Source: a virus
Length of the DNA: 26,970 bases
Virus record (IMG/VR): IMGVR_UViG_3300032267_000060
Location: 1-26,970 of that record
Reading direction: 5' to 3' (one strand)
Below the pieces are notes generated by a model. It ran no database searches and had not been told where the DNA came from. It was given only the letters and a program-made list of their open reading frames with translations. Positions 1 through 7,814 of this stretch are shown here, piece by piece (positions within the stretch are counted from its first letter, which is position 1; each line of letters begins with the position of its first letter). The position numbers and the translations under genes are program-made.

Positions 1-2
1 CA

Positions 3-599
3 CAAGCCAATGAATTGCTCTACAAAATGTACCAAGAGCAGAAAGGTCTTCAAGAGCCTTTCCGTGGTGCAGGTGTTACTGCGCAAAACAGACTGCTTGA
101 TCTGTTGGGCTTGAGTCAAAACAAGGGCGCCGAAGGTTATGGAAAATATGCAAAAGACTTTGGCATGTCTGACTTTACAGCCGATCCTGGCTACGCTTTC
201 CGTTTGGCTGAAGGCCAAAAAACCTTGGAGCGCAATGCAACAGCTCGCGGTGGTCTGATCTCTGGCGGTGCATTGAGAGCCGCCACACGATACGGTCAAG
301 ACATGGGTTCGCAAGAATATCAAAGCGCGTTCAATCGCTACCAGACAAACCGTGCTAATCAGTTGGCTCCTTTGGGCAGTTTGCTCAGTACAGGCCAAGC
401 GGCGGCAAGCAATCAATCGGCGGCTGCGGGCAACTACGGCACGCAAGCAGGCGGCAACATAACTGGTGCAGGCGCGGCAACGGCAGCTGGCCAAGTTGGT
501 AGCACCAATGCGTTGACAAATGCGTTAAGCTCTTATTTGAATTATTCATCTGGCCAGAATCTGGCTGATGCTATTCGCAAATCTACATACGGCGGGTAA
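3..599 (+). CDS. Virion-internal (ejection-type) protein, 5' truncated by window edge
   Basis: The reading frame is open from base 3, so the true start lies left of the window. The first in-window initiator, TTG at 15, is probably not the start. About 198 residues are visible. The N-terminal part is charged and helical; the middle contains GGLISGGALRAA, a stretch I recognise from small podoviral internal or DNA-transfer proteins. The C-terminal half is low-complexity Ala/Gly/Gln/Ser. Such proteins are ejected into the cell ahead of the DNA. The gene is followed after 9 bp by the next ejection-type gene, and the size and order of the three genes match P22 gp7, gp20 and gp16. The assignment rests on composition, the Gly-Ala motif and position; no catalytic motif is seen. 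Confidence 0.72.
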   Translation, partial: QANELLYKMYQEQKGLQEPFRGAGVTAQNRLLDLLGLSQNKGAEGYGKYAKDFGMSDFTADPGYAFRLAEGQKTLERNATARGGLISGGALRAATRYGQDMGSQEYQSAFNRYQTNRANQLAPLGSLLSTGQAAASNQSAAAGNYGTQAGGNITGAGAATAAGQVGSTNALTNALSSYLNYSSGQNLADAIRKSTYGG

Positions 600-608
600 G
601 GAACGACT

Positions 609-2201
609 ATGGCTCTCGATCCATCTATTGCATTGGGCGTGCGCCCTCTCCAACTGCCAGACCCATTGGCGCAAATGGCGCAAGTCTCGCAGATTCAGGC
701 TTCTCAACGTCAAGGTGAAATGGCACAACGCCAAAATGAAATGGCGCAAATTCAACTTGAACAGTTGAAACAAGACCGTTTGGAAATGCAAAATTTTCAA
801 AGTCAACTTGAGAAAAGTGGTGGAAATCCTGATTTGGATTTGTTGGCCAAGACAATGCTTAAGTCACCCAAATACTTTGAAAAAGGTTTTGAGTTAACAC
901 AAAAACTTAAAGAGCAAAAAGATTACCAGGCTTATTTAGACCGCCAAGCAAAACTTGCGGGTGTCACTATACCAACGGGTGCGCCTTCAGTCATGCGTCA
1001 ACCTGTTTCCGCACTAGCCGCACCAACTCAAGATATGTTGGGCACTGGCATGTATGGCATAGCTCCTACAACGCCTATGAACGCTTTGGCGGCCAATGCT
1101 GGCGTTTCCCCACAGCCATCTGTAAATGCGTTGGCTGCACCTCAGTCAAGACTTGCTGATTTGGAAGCACGGTATCGTGAAGTGTCTCGTTTTACTGCGC
1201 CTGGCGCTAAAGCTGAAGCTGATCTTCTTAAAGATCAGATTAAAGCGCTTCAAGCTGTTCATGTTGTGCCAAATGTGGGCTTGGTAAGCGGTGCTGGCCA
1301 AACCATTGTGGCATCTGGCATGGCTCCAACTGAAATTAAAAAGCTCACTTCAGAGCGTGATTCATTGCCTGCCGGTGATCCTCGCCGCAAAGTATATGAC
1401 CAAGCAATTGCTGATCTTGGCGCAGCAAACAGAAATGCTGAAGCCCGTTTGAAGTTTGATCAAAACAAATTTGCATGGGAAAAAGCTAACCCTGGCTTTG
1501 AACTTAAAGAAGCTGAAGACGGCTCAATTGTGGGTGTTAATAAACGCACCCTGCAAGCCTTCCCTGTTACGGTTGGCGGCGCTGCACCAGCTGCCGCGCC
1601 AATGGGCGGTGCGGGTATACCAGGCGCAAGAATGCCTGCGGCCACCACGGTGCCAGCTATTCCTGGCATGACTAGCGTGTTAGATCAGCAAGCGCCAACA
1701 ACAGCACCTATGGCTGGCACACCATTGCGCGGTAAAGGTCAGAATTTGACAGAAAGCCAAAGCAATGCAACGGCTTATGGCATGAGGATGAAAGAAGCCA
1801 ATGCCATTTTGGACACTATGGCCAAGCAAGGTGCTCTTAGAGGTGCAAATATTGAAGCTGTTCCACTTGTTGGCGAATCATTAGGCAAAGTATTGCCTAG
1901 CGTTCTTGGCGGTACTAGCGCTGCTCAACAACAAGTTAATCAAGCCAAATCAAATTTTATTACTGCTGTGTTGCGTAAAGAATCTGGTGCTGTTATTTCA
2001 GATTCAGAATTTGACAGAGAAGACAAAAAATACTTTCCGCAAGTTAATGACAGTCCAGCAGTTATTAAGCAGAAAGAAAATGCTAGAAAACTTGCAATTA
2101 AAGCAATTGAAGTGCAAGCTGGCCCAGGTGCTAAGAGCATTCAACAACTTCAGCCAAGTGCTGGTGGTGGTGTAGATACATCAAATCCCTTGTTGAGATA
2201 A
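609..2201 (+). CDS. Virion-internal (ejection-type) protein, 530 aa
   Basis: ATG at 609 follows GGAACGACT closely. Residues about 22-70 are a Gln/Met/Glu-rich predicted coiled coil with repeated QxxxMAQ units. The middle is Ala/Pro/Met-rich low complexity. The last 100 residues hold a compact helical segment with FITAVLRKESGAVISDSEF and KKYFPQ, a signature I have seen near the C-terminus of many phage internal or injection proteins. There is no signal peptide or membrane segment. It is flanked on both sides by other ejection-type proteins with 9-10 bp gaps, so co-expression is likely. By order and size it would be the gp20-like member of a P22-type ejection set. That equivalence is inferred from synteny, not from sequence identity. 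Confidence 0.7.
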   Translation: MALDPSIALGVRPLQLPDPLAQMAQVSQIQASQRQGEMAQRQNEMAQIQLEQLKQDRLEMQNFQSQLEKSGGNPDLDLLAKTMLKSPKYFEKGFELTQKLKEQKDYQAYLDRQAKLAGVTIPTGAPSVMRQPVSALAAPTQDMLGTGMYGIAPTTPMNALAANAGVSPQPSVNALAAPQSRLADLEARYREVSRFTAPGAKAEADLLKDQIKALQAVHVVPNVGLVSGAGQTIVASGMAPTEIKKLTSERDSLPAGDPRRKVYDQAIADLGAANRNAEARLKFDQNKFAWEKANPGFELKEAEDGSIVGVNKRTLQAFPVTVGGAAPAAAPMGGAGIPGARMPAATTVPAIPGMTSVLDQQAPTTAPMAGTPLRGKGQNLTESQSNATAYGMRMKEANAILDTMAKQGALRGANIEAVPLVGESLGKVLPSVLGGTSAAQQQVNQAKSNFITAVLRKESGAVISDSEFDREDKKYFPQVNDSPAVIKQKENARKLAIKAIEVQAGPGAKSIQQLQPSAGGGVDTSNPLLR

Positions 2202-2211
2202 AAGGACACAC

Positions 2212-4065
2212 ATGGCCGATTTATCCTCGATCTTGAATGATCCGAATTATGTTAATGCTAATGAAGCAACTAAAGCGGCCATTTTTGACAAATTTTCTGC
2301 ACAAGATAAAAACTTTATTGGCGCTAATCCAGAGACTCAACAAGCCATTCGCGTAAAGTTTGGGATTGTGCCTGCTACTGCGCCTGAATTGTCAATGCGC
2401 GAAAAAGTTATGGGCGCAATTGAAACACCATTTGCACTTGGTGCCACATTGGCTGGTGGACTAATCGAACCATTGGTTGCTGTTGGTGGTACTTTAGCAA
2501 GTGGCAAATATGGCACTCAAGAAGGCATTCGTGCTGGTGAAGAATTTGCCAAAAATGCTGTTAGGTATCAGCCACGCACACAAGTGGCTAGAGAGGCTTT
2601 AGGCGCTGTAGGTGAATTTTTACAACCACTTAGCGTATTACCACCAACATTTGGTTCTGTTGGCACAAGCCTTAATGCTCTAGCCCCTGCTGCCATGATG
2701 CAGGCTAATGCAATTGCTCGCCCTGCTATTACACAAGCAACTGCACCAGTGCGTAATGCTTTGGCCAACGTAATGACACGCGAACAACCTGTTATGCCAG
2801 GCGTTGGTGCAGCCAGTACGGCTGAAGACTTAATGCGTCAGCAACGATTGGAGCAATTTGGTATTCGTGCCACAGCTGGCGAGCGTGAAAAGAACTTGGC
2901 AAAACAACAGTTTGAATCAGACGTTCAAAGAGGTGCATTGCCTGGTGTTTCTGAAGATGTTAAAGCCAAATTAGGCAGAGAACTTGGTGCGTTTAAAGTT
3001 GGTCAAAAGCAAGACATTCTTAATCAATTTGAGCGCATGACAGAAGAGGTCGGCGGCACAATTGACAGAAGCACACCTCGTGCACTTGGTAAGTTTGTTG
3101 ATGACACAGTAAGTAAAATTTACACCGATAAATTTAAAGATTACAAAAATAAATATAAATTAGCTGATGAATCTGGCGAAACTTTAGAACAAGTTCCATA
3201 TCAAAGTTTGCTTGATTACATTAACACTAAAACACCAACACGCCGAGAAAAATTAGATCCAATCTTGAATGATGTGGCTGAATCTTTGGCCATGAATGAT
3301 CCCCAAAAAACTGGGACTATTTCAATTCGTAATTTGGAAGATATTTATCAAGTTGTTGGTACAGCCAAAGATTCGCCAAGTGCCAAACCATTAAAAAATT
3401 TAATTACTCAAATTGGAGATGGTGCTGGTGGCAAGTTATACCAAGAAGCTCGTCAAGCTAGAGCGCAATTGGCTAGAGAGTTTGAAGATGTTCAACGTGT
3501 TGACAAGTTGCTTGGCACAAAAGCTGGATACAAAGATCGTCAAGTAGCGCTTGATGATGTTTACAACCATATTATTGTTGACGGCCCATTGGAAGAAATG
3601 AGAACCGTTACATCATTGTTAAAGAAAACGCCAGAAGGCCAAAAGGCTTATCAAGAATTGCAAGGCTATACCTTGCAACGAATGAAAGATTTATTGCTCA
3701 AACAAGGCGATGAAACAGACAATATCCGTTTAAATAACTTTAATAATTTTATTACGCAGCTTGATCGAGAAGACAAACTTGCTTATATGTTTGGCAAGCC
3801 TGGCAGAGACAAACTTCTTGATTTGAAGCAAAGCATCAGCGATGTGATGGTTAAAGAGCCAGGCGCGGTTAACTACCCCAACACGGCTGGCGCTGTTTTG
3901 CGTGGTCTCGAAGCCCTGCAAAACTTGCCAGTTAAAATCCCTGGCACTCAAACGGCTGCTGAATTTGCGCGTGGATTGCAATATAAAAAACAACTTCAAG
4001 AATCTTTAAAGCAACCAAACGCCATGGCGCCTGCGCAAACCAACAAAAACGCATTAAGGCCATGA
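2212..4065 (+). CDS. Virion-internal (ejection-type) protein, 617 aa
   Basis: ATG at 2212 lies 7 bp after AAAGGACAC, a plausible ribosome binding site. Residues about 60-100 contain a Gly/Ala-rich hydrophobic stretch that could be a membrane-active helix, which is common in proteins that build the trans-envelope channel for phage DNA. The rest is long, charged and predicted helical. No lytic transglycosylase or peptidase motif was recognised. The length is close to P22 gp16 (609 aa), and the gene is third in the string, as gp16 is. Its stop TGA overlaps the ATG of the next gene (ATGA at 4062-4065), joining the ejection genes to the lysis-region membrane proteins. The role is inferred from context. 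Confidence 0.68.
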   Translation: MADLSSILNDPNYVNANEATKAAIFDKFSAQDKNFIGANPETQQAIRVKFGIVPATAPELSMREKVMGAIETPFALGATLAGGLIEPLVAVGGTLASGKYGTQEGIRAGEEFAKNAVRYQPRTQVAREALGAVGEFLQPLSVLPPTFGSVGTSLNALAPAAMMQANAIARPAITQATAPVRNALANVMTREQPVMPGVGAASTAEDLMRQQRLEQFGIRATAGEREKNLAKQQFESDVQRGALPGVSEDVKAKLGRELGAFKVGQKQDILNQFERMTEEVGGTIDRSTPRALGKFVDDTVSKIYTDKFKDYKNKYKLADESGETLEQVPYQSLLDYINTKTPTRREKLDPILNDVAESLAMNDPQKTGTISIRNLEDIYQVVGTAKDSPSAKPLKNLITQIGDGAGGKLYQEARQARAQLAREFEDVQRVDKLLGTKAGYKDRQVALDDVYNHIIVDGPLEEMRTVTSLLKKTPEGQKAYQELQGYTLQRMKDLLLKQGDETDNIRLNNFNNFITQLDREDKLAYMFGKPGRDKLLDLKQSISDVMVKEPGAVNYPNTAGAVLRGLEALQNLPVKIPGTQTAAEFARGLQYKKQLQESLKQPNAMAPAQTNKNALRP

Positions 4066-4286
4066 TGGACACCCAAGTTTTATTCAACATCGCAGTCAGT
4101 CTGGCTGGGTTCTTAGGTGGCTGGGTGTTAAACAACATTTACCGATCCATTGAGCGCTTAGACACTGACGTGCGGGCTATGCCTTTTAATTACGTAAGCA
4201 GAGATGACTACCGCGCTGACATGCGTGATGTCAAAGAAATGCTTGGCAAAATCTTTGATAAACTAGACAACAAAGTCGACAAATGA
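4062..4286 (+). CDS. Small membrane-anchored phage protein, 74 aa
   Basis: This gene starts in an ATGA overlap with the upstream ejection-type gene. Residues about 6-26 form one hydrophobic membrane segment. The remaining 48 residues are polar and charged, with a predicted helix carrying many Asp, Lys and Arg residues. That gives an N-in or N-out single-pass anchor with a soluble tail. The shape recalls small holin-like or spanin-like proteins, and it is the first of a run of membrane proteins ending in holin and lysozyme, so a lysis or superinfection role is possible but unproven. I recognise the family only as a recurrent small phage protein of unknown function. Confidence 0.72.
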   Translation: MMDTQVLFNIAVSLAGFLGGWVLNNIYRSIERLDTDVRAMPFNYVSRDDYRADMRDVKEMLGKIFDKLDNKVDK

Positions 4287-4378
4287 AAAAATGGGCCGAA
4301 GCAATTATTGCGGCGGTTTCTATTGCGGCTTTTGTTATTTTTGGCACTTACATGATTGCATGGGGCGGGACATGGTAG
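4283..4378 (+). CDS. 31-aa single-pass membrane peptide
   Basis: The ATG at 4283 overlaps the upstream stop (ATGA), and the TAG at 4376-4378 is directly followed by the next ATG. The peptide is MKKW followed by a hydrophobic helix at about residues 6-28, ending in GGTW. It is too short for most gene callers. The reasons to accept it are the stop/start overlap on one side, the abutting start on the other, and a clean membrane-helix composition. A tiny holin or antiholin-like role is conceivable from position; nothing in the sequence proves it. Confidence 0.6.
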   Translation: MKKWAEAIIAAVSIAAFVIFGTYMIAWGGTW

Positions 4379-4534
4379 ATGAAATGGCTAATAATGCTGT
4401 TTCTTCTATTTATGCCAATAGTATCTAGCCAAGAAAGAAAAACTGAATACCGCTGTGTGCGGTGGGCGTGGACGGGTGATGTTTACAATCGCAAAGTTGT
4501 TTGCCTAAAGTGGGAAAAGGTTGAACGAAAATGA
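4379..4534 (+). CDS. 51-aa secreted or periplasmic small protein
   Basis: ATG at 4379 directly follows the upstream TAG, and the stop TGA overlaps the next ATG (ATGA at 4531). Residues 1-17 look like a signal peptide: MKW, then a hydrophobic core LIMLFLLFMPIV, then SSQ. The mature part, about 33 residues, has two Cys (positions 26 and 42) and many Trp, Arg and Lys residues, which would fit one disulfide in the periplasm. There is no lipobox Cys, so it is not a classical Rz1-type outer-membrane lipoprotein. Function is unknown; location within the lysis region suggests envelope action. Confidence 0.58.
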   Translation: MKWLIMLFLLFMPIVSSQERKTEYRCVRWAWTGDVYNRKVVCLKWEKVERK

Positions 4535-5025
4535 TTGATCCGATCACAGCTCTTGAAGGGTTACAAAGCGCCATAGGACTTGTCAAAAAAGCAAGTAAAG
4601 TAGCCAATGATCTAGCGGGTTTAACCCCCATGATCGCCAAAATGTTTGATGCCAAGAGCGTGGCCACTAAGGCCATGGTTGAGGCCAAGCGGTCAGGCAA
4701 CAAGTCAAACCTTGGCACTGCCTTACAAATTGAGATGGCGCTTGATGAGGCCAAGCGGTTTGAGGCTGAATTGATGCTCTTATTTCAAGCAACTGGCCGT
4801 GCAGACGTGTGGCAGAAGATCAAAGAACGCCAGCAACAGATGGACGTTGAAGACGCGCATTTATCCCGTCAAGCCAAAGCGGATGAAAAGAAGCGCAAAG
4901 AAGCAGAAAATGAACAAATGGCGTGGGCTATTGGCATTGTGGTGATTGTGATGTTAATTGGTGCAGTTGGTTTTGGTCTTAATGAGATCCAAGAACTATG
5001 TGCCAAATCAAGGTGTGGGCGGTGA
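4531..5025 (+). CDS. Conserved phage protein with C-terminal membrane anchor, 164 aa
   Basis: The gene starts in an ATGA overlap. The N-terminus begins MIDPITALEG, followed by an amphipathic helical region. The middle (about 95-132) is a strongly charged Gln/Lys/Glu predicted coiled coil. Residues about 132-150 are a hydrophobic membrane segment (AIGIVVIVMLIGAVGFG), followed by a short tail with two Cys. I have seen proteins with this MIDPITA start and charged coiled-coil layout in marine and freshwater podoviruses, always of unknown function. The coiled-coil plus membrane-anchor shape could suit an inner-membrane spanin subunit, although here the anchor is C-terminal. Overlaps tie it translationally to both neighbours. 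Confidence 0.72.
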   Translation: MIDPITALEGLQSAIGLVKKASKVANDLAGLTPMIAKMFDAKSVATKAMVEAKRSGNKSNLGTALQIEMALDEAKRFEAELMLLFQATGRADVWQKIKERQQQMDVEDAHLSRQAKADEKKRKEAENEQMAWAIGIVVIVMLIGAVGFGLNEIQELCAKSRCGR

Positions 5026-5171
5026 ATGAGTACCAAAAGCAATTTGACCTGTTTCTTAAAGTGTTTGTTAGGCTTTGCATTGCCTGGTGGGTGCTTGGCC
5101 TGTTACGGTTCTTACCAAACAATTTGTCTGACAAGATTGTAAATAAGCTACTTGGAATGATTGGTCTATGA
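4998..5171 (+). CDS. Small hydrophobic protein, 57 aa (or 49 aa from GTG 5022)
   Basis: Two starts are possible. ATG at 4998 overlaps the upstream gene by 28 bp and gives 57 residues. GTG at 5022 forms the GTGA overlap typical of this genome, has AAGGTG upstream, and gives 49 residues. I slightly prefer the GTG on those grounds but list the longer frame. The segment LFLKVFVRLCIAWWVLGLL is a membrane or amphipathic helix with a few charges, followed by a short polar tail. The stop TGA overlaps the next ATG (5168). It is another member of the chain of tiny membrane proteins here, with unknown role. Confidence 0.55.
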   Translation: MCQIKVWAVNEYQKQFDLFLKVFVRLCIAWWVLGLLRFLPNNLSDKIVNKLLGMIGL

Positions 5172-5779
5172 GTGACGACAAGCCAGCAGACACATTAAGC
5201 AAGGTTCTGTCCTATGTAGACAGCCCATTTAAATTGTTTGCCTTGTTGCTCATGGCGGTGGTTGCGTTCTCTGGTTACTTTGTTTGGCAAAACCAATCGT
5301 TTTTAGTGGATGCGTACAAGGAAAACAAAAAACTGCCAACAATTGCAGAAGACAGAGTAGAAGATGTTGCAGCGCATTTGTTTAAAAACACTGATGCAAC
5401 AATAATAGCCATATTTAAAGTAAACCCTTTATTTGGCACAAGGGTTTTGTTTCGTGCCTATACCCGTGAAGGTAGGGACAAAACACATGATGGTTTGGAT
5501 GTAGGGCTGTTCACCCAGAGTTCTGCCAATAACCGTGATGTGATTGCATTGATGGCCAATGAAACACCTTGTAGTGAATATGCTGTAGCCCAGAGTGAGA
5601 TTGGGCTTTGGTATATTGAGAAAGGCGTGACCTTTGGCTGTCGTGTAAGTGTGCCGCCAGAGCAAGGACGGTTTGTTGGGCAAATTACCGTTGGTTGGGA
5701 CAAAGAACCCAAGGACATTACCAAGGCAATTAGTATGTTGCAAATTGCAAGTAATATGTTGAGTAAAAGCAAACAGTAA
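5168..5779 (+). CDS. Membrane-anchored protein with extracytoplasmic domain, 203 aa
   Basis: The gene starts in an ATGA overlap. Residues about 21-44 form one membrane segment (FKLFALLLMAVVAFSGYFVW); the remaining 155 residues look like one compact soluble alpha/beta domain. Two Cys flank the central part (NETPCSEY and TFGCRVSV) and could form a disulfide if the domain is periplasmic. An N-in topology is likely because the first 20 residues carry Lys and Asp. I do not recognise a named family. Its position three genes before the lysozyme suggests a role at the envelope, but a superinfection-exclusion or signalling role would look the same. Confidence 0.68.
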   Translation: MSDDKPADTLSKVLSYVDSPFKLFALLLMAVVAFSGYFVWQNQSFLVDAYKENKKLPTIAEDRVEDVAAHLFKNTDATIIAIFKVNPLFGTRVLFRAYTREGRDKTHDGLDVGLFTQSSANNRDVIALMANETPCSEYAVAQSEIGLWYIEKGVTFGCRVSVPPEQGRFVGQITVGWDKEPKDITKAISMLQIASNMLSKSKQ

Positions 5780-5788
5780 AGGATCACT

Positions 5789-6304
5789 ATGCTGACACTA
5801 CTTTCAACCCTAATCTCGTTTTTGATGGGCGGCCTGCCTAAGATTCTGGACTTTTTCCAAGATCGAGCCGACAAACTGCATGAGTTGGCTCTGGCTCAGA
5901 TGCAGATTACCCGTGAACTTGAATTGCGCAAGGCAGGGTTTGAAGCCCAAGAACGCATTGAAAGCATTCGGTCTGAGCAGCTGGCCACCGAAAGCGCAGC
6001 CAATACTCAGCAAGTCTTAATTGGCGCACAGCAGGCTGAGATGCAGGCAATCTATGCCCATGACACAAGCCTGAATGAAGGTACATCCATTTGGATGAAG
6101 AACCTTCGCGCCAGCGTTCGCCCAGTTATTACCTATGGTTTCTTTTTTCTGTTAGTCTTTGTTGACGTTGGCTTGTTTGCCTACGGGTGGCATCAAGGTG
6201 CCACATTTGTGGAGTTGGCTGAGATGCTCTGGGACTCTGACACCCAGGCACTGTTTGCCAGCATCATTGCATTCCACTTTGGCGGCAGAGCGTTTGGCAA
6301 ATGA
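5789..6304 (+). CDS. Holin, 3-TM GTA-holin-like family, 171 aa
   Basis: Holins open the inner membrane so that the endolysin reaches the peptidoglycan. ATG at 5789 has AAAGGATC just upstream. Residues 1-17 are hydrophobic or amphipathic, 30-95 are a charged predicted coiled coil, 113-134 are a membrane segment after WMKNLRASVRP, and 153-167 are a further hydrophobic segment ending in FHFGGRAFGK. The R-A/S-x-R-P then aromatic helix and the terminal FGGR pattern match the GTA_holin_3TM type. The gene overlaps the lysozyme start (ATGA at 6301-6304), the classic holin-endolysin pairing. I am fairly sure of the family and less sure of its exact membrane topology. Confidence 0.8.
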   Translation: MLTLLSTLISFLMGGLPKILDFFQDRADKLHELALAQMQITRELELRKAGFEAQERIESIRSEQLATESAANTQQVLIGAQQAEMQAIYAHDTSLNEGTSIWMKNLRASVRPVITYGFFFLLVFVDVGLFAYGWHQGATFVELAEMLWDSDTQALFASIIAFHFGGRAFGK

Positions 6305-6777
6305 ACATCTCAACCAAATGCTTGCACATGATTGAACACCATGAAGGTGTTCGATTTAAACCATACCAGTGCCCAGCAAAGCTGTGGACAATAGGAGTAG
6401 GCCATGTTCTTTACCCAAATCAAGGCAAAATGCCAATTGATCAAAGAAGCAGTTTCCCTTTGGCTCAAGAAGATAACCGAGCGTTTTCAAAAGACGAAGT
6501 AAATGCAATACTTAGGGCCGATCTTGCTCGGTTTGAGAAAGGCGTGGCTACCTATTGTCCTGTGCCTCTTACTCAAGGACAGTTTGACGCACTTGTTTCA
6601 TTTTCATTCAATGTTGGGCTAGGCACGCTTCAGCGCTCAACTATGCGCCAAAAAGTTCTTCGGAACGACATGGAAGGCGCTGCCGAAGAACTATTGAAAT
6701 ACTGCATGGCTGGCGGCAAAGTCTTAAGGGGACTTCAAAAGAGGCGCATCGATGAGCGTGCCTTGTTCCTTAGTTAA
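6301..6777 (+). CDS. Endolysin, GH24 lysozyme (T4/P21 type), 158 aa
   Basis: The enzyme cleaves the MurNAc-GlcNAc bond of peptidoglycan at the end of infection. The N-terminal active-site pattern E-x8-C-x5-T is clear: Glu15 (HEG), Cys24, Thr30, followed by IGVGH. In T4 lysozyme the middle residue is Asp; Cys at this site is known in the P1/P21 branch of the family. A GQFDALVSFSFNVG block near residues 91-104 is the second conserved family signature. There is no signal peptide or SAR segment, so export should depend on the holin whose gene overlaps it. The 3' end overlaps the leftward gene at 6724-6954 by 54 bp, tail to tail. Confidence 0.93.
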   Translation: MNISTKCLHMIEHHEGVRFKPYQCPAKLWTIGVGHVLYPNQGKMPIDQRSSFPLAQEDNRAFSKDEVNAILRADLARFEKGVATYCPVPLTQGQFDALVSFSFNVGLGTLQRSTMRQKVLRNDMEGAAEELLKYCMAGGKVLRGLQKRRIDERALFLS

Positions 6778-6954
6778 GGCGCGGTAAGCCTCAATGGCGG
6801 TCTTTAGATCGCACTGCAACTGCTGAATGATGTCATCCTGTTCGCACAGTTTGACGTAGCATTCGCCTGCAAAGTCAACCAGGCTTTCGCGTTCCCAAAT
6901 GTCAAACTTGGGCATTTGAATTTGGCGTTTGCGCCAGCCGCTTGAATTGGTCAT
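6724..6954 (-). CDS. Small conserved phage protein, 76 aa, last gene of the leftward operon
   Basis: I chose ATG at 6954 because it overlaps the upstream stop (ATGA) and has AAGGAG 8 nt before it. A longer frame reaches 6984 but lacks these features. The product begins MTNSSGWRKRQ, then a mixed charged region with Cys at two sites (AGECYVKLCEQ) and a helical segment near QQLQCDLKTAIEAYRAL. I recognise no named domain. The last 54 bp run antisense through the end of the lysozyme gene, so early leftward and late rightward transcripts collide here. Confidence 0.65.
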   Translation of the reverse strand: MTNSSGWRKRQIQMPKFDIWERESLVDFAGECYVKLCEQDDIIQQLQCDLKTAIEAYRALTKEQGTLIDAPLLKSP

Positions 6955-7583
6955 GTGCTTTTCTCCTTGATGTCGTAAAACCAATCGTCACCCGCAGACC
7001 ACTTGCGGGTGCCGTCCACCGTCCACAATCTTCGCGCCGCTTGGAAGTCAGGAAACTTTGTCTCAGCAGGAATCAGGCTCTGGTCATACCACAGGCATCG
7101 GTTATTTGGCTGGCAAGCAAACTGGCCGTTGTCCAATGCAATGAAGTTAAAACTCTTGTGTTCCTCGGCCTGCTCGGTAAAGCCAGTGTCTACATCCATT
7201 CCGTCTGCGCAAAAGTCTACTGTAAACAAATAACGCCCAAAGTGCCATTCTTTGTCTTTGCCCAAAAACTTTACACCAAGATTGCGCAGGCCAATTTTTT
7301 CAACAATTGTGAACTGGTAACCCATACAGTCCCACAATTGCAAGGTATCAATTGGCAGATTGCCAGCTTCTGCGTGCCAGACATAGGCGTGAATTGGCAG
7401 CTTGTCATACAAAGCGCCATAGGCCGGAAGCAGTGATTCAATTCGGAATACTTGGCCACGCAGGGCTTTGAGGCTGACCCAGACGGCAGGCTCCAGTTCG
7501 CCATGTCCTTTGTGATCGTTGTACAAAAACTCGCGTTTCACAAAGCATTTCATGGGCGGCAGTGATGCCACGATATAACTCAT
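6951..7583 (-). CDS. Conserved phage protein of unknown function, 210 aa
   Basis: ATG at 7583 is preceded by AAGGAG at good spacing. The protein is rich in aromatic residues and looks like a single globular domain, with stretches such as REFLYNDHKGHGELEPAVW, LPIHAYVWH, HFGRYLFTVDF and NFIALDNGQFACQPNNRC. I have seen proteins with the same REFLYN, HKS-NFIALDNGQFA-QPNNR and RKWSAGDDWFY landmarks in other aquatic phages, without known function. It is in the leftward early operon, with its stop overlapping the next start (ATGA at 6951-6954). No catalytic residues can be assigned. Confidence 0.8.
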   Translation of the reverse strand: MSYIVASLPPMKCFVKREFLYNDHKGHGELEPAVWVSLKALRGQVFRIESLLPAYGALYDKLPIHAYVWHAEAGNLPIDTLQLWDCMGYQFTIVEKIGLRNLGVKFLGKDKEWHFGRYLFTVDFCADGMDVDTGFTEQAEEHKSFNFIALDNGQFACQPNNRCLWYDQSLIPAETKFPDFQAARRLWTVDGTRKWSAGDDWFYDIKEKST

Positions 7584-7611
7584 GTATTTTTCTCCTTCAG
7601 TTTGGCTTCAA
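7580..7611 (-). repeat. 32-bp near-repeat carrying a ribosome binding site, copy 1
   Basis: This segment matches 7811-7842 at 29 of 32 positions. Both copies end in the ATGA of a downstream start and contain CAAACT-x-AAGGAGAA. In copy 2 it also encodes the last residues of the 53-aa protein (EAKLKEKNT); here the same codons lie just after the stop of the 68-aa gene and are not translated in that frame. Confidence 0.85.
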
Positions 7612-7814
7612 TGGTCAACACATTGATGCAGTACGACTAGCTTTGCTAGTTCATACATCCATACAGCGTGTTGGTTGTCTACGTTAGAGGACAATGTTTT
7701 TAATTCGTCATCTTCGTAAAACAACACAACACAGGACTGCTCTGGCTCTATGCGTTCTATTGCATGGGTGAGCATGGCAGTAGCATCCCAATCTTTAAGG
7801 TGGTGTACTTTCAT
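7608..7814 (-). CDS. Small phage protein, 68 aa
   Basis: ATG at 7814 overlaps the upstream stop (ATGA) and has AAGGAG just before it. The product is acidic and begins MKVHHLKDWDA, with a central YEDDELKTLSSNVDNQ stretch and a helical C-terminus. It resembles other short early-region phage proteins of unknown function. The gene is bracketed by two copies of a 32-bp near-repeat that contains the ribosome binding site, which suggests that it was inserted or duplicated as a module. No motif points to an activity. Confidence 0.68.
   Translation of the reverse strand: MKVHHLKDWDATAMLTHAIERIEPEQSCVVLFYEDDELKTLSSNVDNQHAVWMYELAKLVVLHQCVDH

Noticed and set aside
5458-5874. 138-codon open frame antisense to the 203-aa membrane protein and holin start
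   Set aside because: Runs across a gene boundary on the other strand and has no initiation signal.
6942-7436. 164-codon open frame antisense to the 210-aa leftward gene
   Set aside because: The leftward protein has known conserved landmarks and a ribosome binding site; the opposite frame has neither.
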